DNA of 6,896 nt from Desulfofustis sp. (GTDB taxonomy: Bacteria; Desulfobacterota; Desulfobulbia; Desulfobulbales; Desulfocapsaceae), in NCBI GenBank assembly GCA_029287755.1, contig JARFQM010000303.1, forward strand, positions 1 through 6,896, given 5' to 3'. Below, one piece after another: positions 1 to 5,739 of this stretch. The notes beneath the pieces are model-generated. The model was not told where the DNA came from. It did no database searches and was given only the letters and a program-made list of their open reading frames with translations. Made by a program: the position numbers and the translations under genes. Every line of letters starts with the position of its first letter. Position 1 is the first letter of the stretch.

Positions 1-634
1 TCTCGATCCGTGCCGCCAGGTCGTTCAGGCGGCAGTTTTCCCGGGCGGCTCGTACCGCCTCGGGATCATTATCGATGCCGACCGCATGACGAGCTCCTAA
101 GAGTACCGCCGCCATGGCCAGGATCCCGGTCCCGGTGCCGACATCGAGCATGGTCCCGCCTGCGGAGACAGCCTCTGCTTCGCTCAACAGCTCCAGGCAG
201 AGCCTGGTCGTTTCATGGTGGCCGGTGCCGAAGGCCATGCCCGGGTCCATGACAATCACCTGCTCGTCTCCGCGCGCTTCATACTCCTCCCAGGTGGGAG
301 CGATCACCAGACTCGGGACGATGGCAAACGGTTTGAAATGGACCTTCCAGGACTCGGACCAGTCCCGGTCTTCAAGAACCTCCACCGCTACCTGCGGCGG
401 ATCGCAGGAAAAAATCTGCGCCAGTTCCCGGCCATAGGCTCTCAGCTGATCTGCCATGGCTTCCGCTTCGTTAATCGACCCCACCTTTTTTCCCACATAA
501 GCCTGAAGAACCGCCGGTGAGCCTTCTTCGAGCACCGCTGAGTCGATCGCCGCATCGTGAACCCCGATGAGAAAATCGCTTAAAGAATCGACCATTATGG
601 AATCGAGGTTTATGGTGAGTTTCAATATTTTCAC
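1..634 (-). CDS. prmA: Ribosomal protein L11 methyltransferase PrmA, C-terminus cut by window edge
   Basis: PrmA uses S-adenosylmethionine to methylate amino groups of ribosomal protein L11 in the cytoplasm. The frame is open from 634 to the left edge, giving 211 residues of a protein that is usually near 290-300. Visible family marks are the DRDWSESWK segment (about residues 89-97), the DPGMAFGTGHHETT block (130-143) typical of PrmA, the SAM-binding glycine motif LDVGTGTG (163-170), and the acidic motif GIDNDP (186-191) after the next strand. The GTG at 634 is preferred because it adds VKILKLTINLDSI, which fits the first beta strand of the PrmA N-terminal domain. The in-frame ATG at 595 would remove it, and a TTG at 643 is also possible. 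None of these starts has a clear ribosome binding site. The gene lies 69 bases downstream of the glycosyltransferase on the same strand, with a palindromic repeat between them. The family call is secure; the start is not. Confidence 0.93.
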   Translation of the reverse strand, partial: MKILKLTINLDSIMVDSLSDFLIGVHDAAIDSAVLEEGSPAVLQAYVGKKVGSINEAEAMADQLRAYGRELAQIFSCDPPQVAVEVLEDRDWSESWKVHFKPFAIVPSLVIAPTWEEYEARGDEQVIVMDPGMAFGTGHHETTRLCLELLSEAEAVSAGGTMLDVGTGTGILAMAAVLLGARHAVGIDNDPEAVRAARENCRLNDLAARIE

Positions 635-666
635 TATGTACAATCGGTCAAAGCATTACTGAAGCA

Positions 667-692
667 GGGGACACGATGAGTATTGTGTCCCC
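667..692 (-). repeat. REP-like 26-base palindrome, copy A
   Basis: This is an imperfect palindrome with arms GGGGACAC and GTGTCCCC around a 10-base centre. Read on the minus strand the centre is AATACTCATC. It differs from copies B and C at one base. It starts 11 bases after the stop codon of the glycosyltransferase and lies upstream of prmA. There is no T-run after it in the direction of transcription, so it does not look like an ordinary intrinsic terminator. Its length, symmetry and extragenic position resemble REP elements mobilised by REP-associated tyrosine transposases. That family assignment is an inference. Confidence 0.8.
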
Positions 693-703
693 TTTGAACC
701 ACG

Positions 704-1411
704 CTATGGCTTGCTGCCAAAAAGATTGTATTTGATGATACAGATGATGGCACGGACGCCATCCCGCCACCCAATCTTTTTGCCCTCATCGTAGGTGCGT
801 CCGCTATAAGATATACCCACCTCGTATACCCGGCAGCGCATTTTTGCTATTTTAGCGGTAATCTCAGGCTCGAAACCGAATCTGTTCTCTTTAATCACTA
901 TCTGATCAATTACCGATTTCCTGAAAGCCTTATAGCCGGTCTCCATATCACTGAGATTGAGATTGGTGAATATATTTGAGATCAGTGTGAGAAATCTATT
1001 ACCGGCAAAGTGCCAGAAATACAGCACCCGATGAGCATCTCCCCCCATGAATCTCGAACCGTATACAACATCGGCCTTGCCGGAAAGAATCGGGGCAAGC
1101 AACCTGGGATATTCGTCGGGATCATACTCGAGATCAGCGTCCTGAATGATGACGACATCTCCTGTGGCGCACGAGAATCCCGTCCTCAAAGCTGCCCCCT
1201 TTCCCTGATTGGTGTTATGGTATTTCTTTATAAACTGAGAATTGCTAAAATTGGTTTTTATTAGTTGTGTTGTCCCATCAGTGGACGCATCATCAATGAG
1301 AATAATCTCTTTTTCCAGCTTCAGATTAACTGCTTCCACCCTGGAAACGAGAGTTTCCAGGGTGGTGAGTTCATTAAAAACAGGAATGACTATGGACAAC
1401 TTTCTATACAT
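704..1411 (-). CDS. Family 2 glycosyltransferase, polyprenol/dolichol-phosphate sugar transferase type
   Basis: This 235-residue GT-A fold enzyme probably moves a sugar from a nucleotide sugar to a lipid phosphate carrier at the cytoplasmic face of the inner membrane. The N-terminus is the classic SIVIPVFNE (6-14). It is followed by the nucleotide-binding IDDASTDGT (39-47), [11 protein letters not shown] (68-78), the metal-binding DAD in QDADLEYDP (90-98), GSRF (118-121), [10 protein letters not shown] (155-164), [11 protein letters not shown] (177-187), and a C-terminal segment [15 protein letters not shown] (204-218). This motif order is that of DPM1-like bacterial enzymes. There is no C-terminal membrane domain, so it is the short soluble type. 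The start ATG has an AGGG nine bases upstream. Donor and acceptor cannot be told from the sequence. Composition is visibly more AT-rich than the neighbouring genes (about 43% GC in lines sampled by eye), which might mean acquisition from elsewhere. It is divergent from letAB. Confidence 0.93.
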   Translation of the reverse strand: MYRKLSIVIPVFNELTTLETLVSRVEAVNLKLEKEIILIDDASTDGTTQLIKTNFSNSQFIKKYHNTNQGKGAALRTGFSCATGDVVIIQDADLEYDPDEYPRLLAPILSGKADVVYGSRFMGGDAHRVLYFWHFAGNRFLTLISNIFTNLNLSDMETGYKAFRKSVIDQIVIKENRFGFEPEITAKIAKMRCRVYEVGISYSGRTYDEGKKIGWRDGVRAIICIIKYNLFGSKP

Positions 1412-1615
1412 AACGGTATACCCTGCTCTGGATGTTCGCTGAAAAGTGTAATGTTGTTCGGCATCTTATCTAATCATAAGTGATGGAAAAAATCATACAA
1501 ATCCTATGCACGACTGCTCTGTTCGAACTTCTATTGCGAAATTACCAAGATCCAGTAATTTGCATTTATCTGTTGTAGCAGCAACAACTTAGACTTATTC
1601 CGACTGTAATCCACA
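1412..1615. other. Divergent AT-rich intergenic region between glycosyltransferase and letA
   Basis: These 204 bases separate two divergent genes and must hold the promoters for both, unless letA is read from elsewhere. I see no convincing small gene. A weak sigma-70-like pair faces the glycosyltransferase and is listed separately. On the plus side a possible TTGCGA, 16-base spacer, TAATTT pair near 1534-1561 is too weak to call. A short inverted repeat, GTTGT at 1572-1576 and ACAAC at 1584-1588, lies about 30 bases before the letA start. It could be an operator half-site pair or an RNA hairpin, or chance. Confidence 0.5.
1473..1500 (-). promoter_or_regulatory. Possible sigma-70-type promoter for the glycosyltransferase gene
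   Basis: On the minus strand a TTGTAT hexamer (1495-1500) is followed after 16 bases by TATGAT (1473-1478). The -10 matches the TATAAT consensus at five of six positions, and the -35 at three of six. The start of transcription would lie near 1466, giving a leader of about 55 bases before the ATG at 1411. This is a pattern match only, in an AT-rich stretch where such matches arise easily. Confidence 0.25.
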
Positions 1616-2914
1616 TTGAAACCCACATCATCAATCACCGCCTGTCCCGGCTGCGACCTGCTGATCCCGGTCCCGGAAGTTCCGGACGGTCACTATATCG
1701 CCTGCGGCCGGTGCGGGACAACCCTGTCGAAATCATACACCGACAGCATCGACCGGGTTATCGCCCTGAGTTTTGCGGGACTTCTGCTCTATCTGCCGGC
1801 CATGTTCCTGCCCCTCATGACCCTCTCTTCTCTCGGTCTGAAGGAAAAGGGCAGCGTGGTGGACACCTGCATCGGCTTTTACCAGAACGGTTATATCCTG
1901 GTCTCGCTTATCACCTTCGTCACGGCAGTGATCGTACCGTTTCTGAAAATATGTATACCTTTCATGACTGCCGTCAGCCTGAAAACAAAAAGAAAAGGAC
2001 GATTGCTGATCCCCGCCTTCAAGTTCCACAAACATCTTGAAGAGTGGGGGATGGTGGAAATTTACCTGCTCGGCATCCTGATTACCTTGATCAAGATGGG
2101 GGATGTGGCGAGCATCGACTTCAATCTCGGATTTTTCTGTTTTATCGGTCTGGTACTGCTCTCTATGGCCGTTTCCGTCTGCCTTGATCGGCGCCTTTTC
2201 TGGTATCTTCTGGAGCGCTCACAAGCGCCTGCCGAAGACCCTGAGATTCTGCGGCTTGGCACGCTCTTCCGCAATGCACCGAAGTTGGTCCAGACTGCGG
2301 CCAATCTGGAGCTGATGCGCTGCCATGACTGCGGAAAACTGGTCAAGGCCGGGCCCGAAGATCAGGAATGCCCGCGCTGTGACTCAGCCCTGCATTTTCG
2401 TACCAGGAGTTCATTGAGCATAACCTGGGCGCTGGTGATCACCTCGCTGATCCTCTTTTTCCCCGCCAACATGCTGCCGATCATGCAGGTCGATTTCCTT
2501 GGTATTCCTGACCGGTCAACCATCCTCGACGGCATTATCTATTTTTTCACGCATGGCTCCTTCGGCATCGGGCTGATTATTTTTATCGCCTCCATTCTGG
2601 TGCCGCTCTATAAAATCATCGGTCTGATAATAATCCTTTTGACCATTCGCTCAGGGAAAAACCATCATTTGCAGCAGAAGTCGAAAATGTTTCGCTTTAT
2701 CGAGTTCATAGGACGCTGGTCAATGCTCGATATTTTCGTTGTTGCCATACTCAGCGTTCTGGTTGATTTCGGTTTTCTGACTTCAATTCATACGGCGCCG
2801 GGAGCAACCTACTTCTGCCTGGTGGTCATCGCCACCATGTGCGCTGCCATTGTCTTTGATCCGCGACTACTCTGGGATGCCTGCGATCCTGTGAAACCTG
2901 GCAGGTCGAGCTGA
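1616..2914 (+). CDS. letA: LetA/PqiA-family inner-membrane protein, partner of the MCE protein LetB
   Basis: This 432-residue polytopic membrane protein belongs to the PqiA/LetA (YebS) family, which works with MCE tunnel proteins in lipid transport between inner and outer membranes. It is built as an internal duplication. Each half has a four-cysteine zinc ribbon (C10, C13, C30, C33; and C236, C239, C252, C255) followed by four hydrophobic segments, at roughly 47-69, 93-115, 146-160, 172-190 and 268-290, 315-342, 370-390, 398-412. Matching pairs between halves include LPAMFLPLM with FPANMLPIM, and WGMVEIYLLGIL with WSMLDIFVVAIL. Length fits the family. The start is a TTG: an in-frame stop lies at 1607-1609, no ATG or GTG occurs between it and the first CPGC motif, and the ribbon must be included. 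No clear ribosome binding site precedes it. It is called LetA rather than PqiA because the next gene has seven MCE domains and no pqiC follows. Confidence 0.9.
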   Translation: MKPTSSITACPGCDLLIPVPEVPDGHYIACGRCGTTLSKSYTDSIDRVIALSFAGLLLYLPAMFLPLMTLSSLGLKEKGSVVDTCIGFYQNGYILVSLITFVTAVIVPFLKICIPFMTAVSLKTKRKGRLLIPAFKFHKHLEEWGMVEIYLLGILITLIKMGDVASIDFNLGFFCFIGLVLLSMAVSVCLDRRLFWYLLERSQAPAEDPEILRLGTLFRNAPKLVQTAANLELMRCHDCGKLVKAGPEDQECPRCDSALHFRTRSSLSITWALVITSLILFFPANMLPIMQVDFLGIPDRSTILDGIIYFFTHGSFGIGLIIFIASILVPLYKIIGLIIILLTIRSGKNHHLQQKSKMFRFIEFIGRWSMLDIFVVAILSVLVDFGFLTSIHTAPGATYFCLVVIATMCAAIVFDPRLLWDACDPVKPGRSS

Positions 2915-2924
2915 AATTTAATGC

Positions 2925-2929
2925 GAGGA
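2925..2929 (+). promoter_or_regulatory. Ribosome binding site of letB
   Basis: GAGGA lies four bases before the ATG of letB, inside the 19-base gap after the letA stop codon. The short gap and the fresh Shine-Dalgarno sequence support co-transcription of the two genes with independent initiation on letB. Confidence 0.7.
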
Positions 2930-2933
2930 TACT

Positions 2934-5636
2934 ATGGAACATCAACCGGTCATTAAAAAGAAGAAGGGAATTTCACCGGTCTGGATTCTGCCGATTGTGG
3001 CCGCCGCCATCTGCGGCTGGCTGCTCTACACAAGCTATATGGAAGCGGGTATCGAGGTGGAAGTCTATTTCTCGGACGCCACCGGTATTGTTCCCGAAAA
3101 AACCCAGGTCATGTCCATGGGCATCCCACTCGGCAAGGTCAAGGCTCTGGAACCCGACCTCGAACACCGTCAGGTCAAGGTAGTCATCGAGATGGACCGC
3201 TCCACCGAACCCTTCCTGGTGGAGGATCTCAAATTCTGGCTGGTCAAGCCGGAGGTGTCCGCCAAACAGATTCGAGGGCTTGAAACCATACTGTCGGGCA
3301 GCTATATCGGGGTGCAGCGAGGGGAATCTTCGACACCCGCCCGCGTCTTCACCGCCCTGGATAAAACTCCGCCGATGCATGCCGAAACTCCGGGCCTGCA
3401 CATCCAGCTTCGCTCAAAGGAATTGAAATCGATTCAGGAAGGCTCGGCGATCTATTTCAACAATTTACAGATAGGGAACGTCAAGACATTCTCCCTCGAA
3501 GAAGACGAGTCCATTTTGATCCAATGTTTCATCCAGCCGGAATACAGCCGGCTCATCCGTACCGGCAGCAGGTTCTATAATGCGAGCGGTTTCACCATGT
3601 CGGGCACGCTGCCTGATCTGAAAGTACGGATGGAATCGATCGCGGCGCTGTTCATCGGCGGCATAGTCGTTTCCACGCCAGACGCCTTGAAAGGCACACC
3701 GCTGGCAGAATCAGGTGATTTGTTTACGCTGTACGAGGATTATTTCGCGGCTGAATACGGCGTACCCATGAAGCTCAAACTGGCCTCGGGAACAGAGATC
3801 AAGGAAGGCTCGACCAAAGTGATCTATCGCGGCATAGAGGCTGGAATCGTTCAAGAAATCAGCATAAACGATGACCAGCGCCGCTCGGTGACCGCCCATA
3901 TCCTGCTGGATCCCCGGGCCGAAATAATTCTGCGCGAGGACACGAAATTCTGGCTTGTCAAGCCGGAGATATCGGTCGGAGGCGTCAAAAACCTGGGCAC
4001 CCTCCTCTCTGGTCCCTACATCACTTTCAAACCCGGGGATGGGGAATTCAGAGACAGTTTTGATATTCTCCCCCAGCCGCCCATGAGCATCCCGCTGCAT
4101 CCCGGGAAACTGGTACGTCTGAGCTCACCAAAGAATCCGAGTTCAAGCGTGGGGGCACCCGTCTACTACAAGAAGATGCAGATCGGTGAACTGCTCGGCA
4201 GTGAACTGACCAGCGACAACAAATCCATCATCACCTCCATCTACATCGACGAGCGCTATACAGGCCTGATTATCGACGATGCCGTGTTCATCGAATCAGG
4301 AGGTATATCAATCGACGCCGATCTCTCCGGTTTTTCTTTTAAAATGGAGCCGCTGGTCTCTACCTTCAGGGGCGGGATCGATCTGCTGCTCCCTCCCGAA
4401 GGTACGAGAAAGACCACTAACAATGTCAACTGGGACAAGGTGTTTCCCCTCTACCATGATTACAACAGCGCCGCAGAGGATCTGCCCGTCCTGCTGCCCG
4501 AGGGCCTCTACATCAAGCTCACCACGGATGACCTTGGCTCTTTCAGGGCTGGAACGCCGATTCTTTTCAAGAAAATCCGGGTAGGCCAGGTCATCGGCTA
4601 CAAATATTCCAGAGAAGAGAAACTGGTGCGCCTGTCCTGCTTCATCGAGGAGAAATATGAGGACCTCATCACCTCGGCCTCAAAATTTTATAACGTGAGC
4701 GGAATCCGGTTTCAAGGGGGACTGTCAGGAATCTCAGTGGAAACCGAATCGCTCGAGTCGATTGTTGTCGGCGGCATCGGCTTCATCAACGAGCCGGGCG
4801 GCACCCCGATCAAAAACGACCAGCAATTCTCCATCTATGAATCCTTATATGCGGCCCAGACCTCGGATCACGTCGAGATCACCGTGCAATTCGAGAATAT
4901 CGGCCAACTGAAGAACGGGGCCGAGGTGAAGTATCGCGGGGTGAAACTCGGTCAGGTCGAAAAAACAGCTTTCGATCAGGATTTGAGCACCATCATAGCC
5001 ACTCTGAACGTCGAAAAGCGCTATGAAGGATTTTTTAGAAAAGATACAAAAATCTGGTTGTCACGGCCGACCATCAAAATAAACAAGATTGAAAATATCG
5101 AGAGTATTTTCGGTTTGTCGGTCATCATCGAACCAGGCAGCGGCAAACTGGTCAGGGAATTCAAAGGGCTGGTCAGACCGCCCCATCCGTTTTTCACTTC
5201 CTTCAAGGGACTGGGACTGATCCTGGAGACCAATCAGCTCAATTCGCTCGATATCAGCTCACCGGTCTATTACCGACGGGTGAAGGTCGGGGAGGTAACC
5301 GGTTACGACCTGGCCTACAATTTCAAGGACGTGCTGGTCTATGTCACCATTGAGGAGCGCTATGCGCCGCTGATCCGCGAAAACACCAAATTCTGGAACG
5401 CCTCTGGTGTCCAGGTGACCGGCGGGGTCTTCTCAGGGATTACCGTCTCCACCCAATCGTTCGAAGCCCTCATGGCCGGCGGCATCGCCCTGGCGACACC
5501 GGGCAAAGGCGAGATGGGCGGCAGGGTCGAAACCGGGTTCCGTTTCACCCTCCATGAAAAGCCCGAAGAAGGCTGGCTCGACTGGAGCCCCGAAATCTTC
5601 GTGGTCGAGGAGGAGAAACGAAGGCCGATCCGCTGA
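2934..5636 (+). CDS. letB: LetB-like seven-MCE-domain periplasm-spanning lipid transport protein
   Basis: This 900-residue protein has a short cytoplasmic lysine-rich N-terminus, one membrane anchor (about 14-34), and seven MCE (MlaD) domains at about 39-128, 153-248, 276-370, 390-487, 523-621, 645-737 and 759-856, then a charged 44-residue tail. E. coli LetB (YebT) has the same domain number and nearly the same length. It assembles as a hexamer of seven stacked rings forming a hydrophobic tunnel across the periplasm for lipids. PqiB, the closest alternative, has only three MCE domains. The domains fall into two kinds. Type A (1, 3, 6) ends in a KFWLVKP-like block and a GLETILSGSYI-like strand. 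Type B (2, 4, 5, 7) mostly carries FYNASG or FWNASG, and ends in a GGI strand. The order is A-B-A-B-B-A-B, with distinct conserved linkers after each type. It lies 19 bases after letA in one operon. The reading frame is intact, and the stop is 9 bases before repeat copy B. Confidence 0.95.
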   Translation: MEHQPVIKKKKGISPVWILPIVAAAICGWLLYTSYMEAGIEVEVYFSDATGIVPEKTQVMSMGIPLGKVKALEPDLEHRQVKVVIEMDRSTEPFLVEDLKFWLVKPEVSAKQIRGLETILSGSYIGVQRGESSTPARVFTALDKTPPMHAETPGLHIQLRSKELKSIQEGSAIYFNNLQIGNVKTFSLEEDESILIQCFIQPEYSRLIRTGSRFYNASGFTMSGTLPDLKVRMESIAALFIGGIVVSTPDALKGTPLAESGDLFTLYEDYFAAEYGVPMKLKLASGTEIKEGSTKVIYRGIEAGIVQEISINDDQRRSVTAHILLDPRAEIILREDTKFWLVKPEISVGGVKNLGTLLSGPYITFKPGDGEFRDSFDILPQPPMSIPLHPGKLVRLSSPKNPSSSVGAPVYYKKMQIGELLGSELTSDNKSIITSIYIDERYTGLIIDDAVFIESGGISIDADLSGFSFKMEPLVSTFRGGIDLLLPPEGTRKTTNNVNWDKVFPLYHDYNSAAEDLPVLLPEGLYIKLTTDDLGSFRAGTPILFKKIRVGQVIGYKYSREEKLVRLSCFIEEKYEDLITSASKFYNVSGIRFQGGLSGISVETESLESIVVGGIGFINEPGGTPIKNDQQFSIYESLYAAQTSDHVEITVQFENIGQLKNGAEVKYRGVKLGQVEKTAFDQDLSTIIATLNVEKRYEGFFRKDTKIWLSRPTIKINKIENIESIFGLSVIIEPGSGKLVREFKGLVRPPHPFFTSFKGLGLILETNQLNSLDISSPVYYRRVKVGEVTGYDLAYNFKDVLVYVTIEERYAPLIRENTKFWNASGVQVTGGVFSGITVSTQSFEALMAGGIALATPGKGEMGGRVETGFRFTLHEKPEEGWLDWSPEIFVVEEEKRRPIR

Positions 5637-5645
5637 GCGCGGATT

Positions 5646-5671
5646 GGGGACACAATACCCATCGTGTCCCC
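5646..5671 (+). repeat. REP-like 26-base palindrome, copy B
   Basis: The arms are GGGGACAC and GTGTCCCC with the centre AATACCCATC on the plus strand. It begins 9 bases after the letB stop codon. As letB-sense RNA it folds into an 8-base-pair stem, an A-C mismatch, two more pairs and a four-base loop. It is followed by AGATAAACT, not a T-run. It is the exact reverse complement of copy C. Confidence 0.85.
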
Positions 5672-5712
5672 AGATAAACTATATCCTTAAAATGTAAGTA
5701 TTTAAATAATTT

Positions 5713-5738
5713 GGGGACACGATGGGTATTGTGTCCCC
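5713..5738 (-). repeat. REP-like 26-base palindrome, copy C
   Basis: Read on the minus strand this has the same sequence as copy B: arms GGGGACAC and GTGTCCCC with the centre AATACCCATC. It begins one base after the TAA stop of the RND transporter gene (5740-5742). In the minus-strand direction it is followed by AAATTATTTAAAT, which is AT-rich but not a T-run of the usual intrinsic terminator type. Confidence 0.85.
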
Positions 5739-5739
5739 A

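Larger units (their letters stand above)
5646..5738. repeat. Inverted pair of palindromes (BIME-like) between convergent genes
   Basis: Copies B and C are perfect 26-base inverted repeats separated by 41 AT-rich bases (5672-5712). Each arm is itself a palindrome, so the DNA or RNA can form either two small hairpins or one long stem with a 41-base loop. The unit fills almost the whole gap between the letB stop (5636) and the RND gene stop (5740). It may act as a two-way 3' boundary for the two convergent transcripts. That role is inferred from position only. Confidence 0.75.

Noticed and set aside
10..520. Three overlapping plus-strand frames of 80 to 107 codons at the left edge.
   Set aside because: They are antisense to prmA, which is strongly supported on the minus strand. 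Their translations are low-complexity shadows.
1616..5636. Assignment of the operon as pqiAB.
   Set aside because: PqiB has three MCE domains and is normally followed by the lipoprotein gene pqiC. Here there are seven domains and no pqiC, which fits LetAB.
5360..5662. A 100-codon minus-strand frame opposite the end of letB, also starting MGIVSP.
   Set aside because: The start comes from repeat copy B and the rest is antisense to letB. The shared MGIVSP only reflects the palindrome, not a shared leader peptide.
5646..5738. Copies B and C as ordinary rho-independent terminators.
   Set aside because: The stems are GC-rich, but no T-run follows the hairpin in either direction, and the same sequence recurs at a third locus. 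This fits a repeat family better than a standard terminator.
667..5738. The repeats as ends of an insertion sequence or composite transposon carrying the glycosyltransferase and letAB.
   Set aside because: Copies A and B/C flank about 5 kb without a transposase, there is no visible target duplication, and each copy is better explained by its fixed position after a stop codon.
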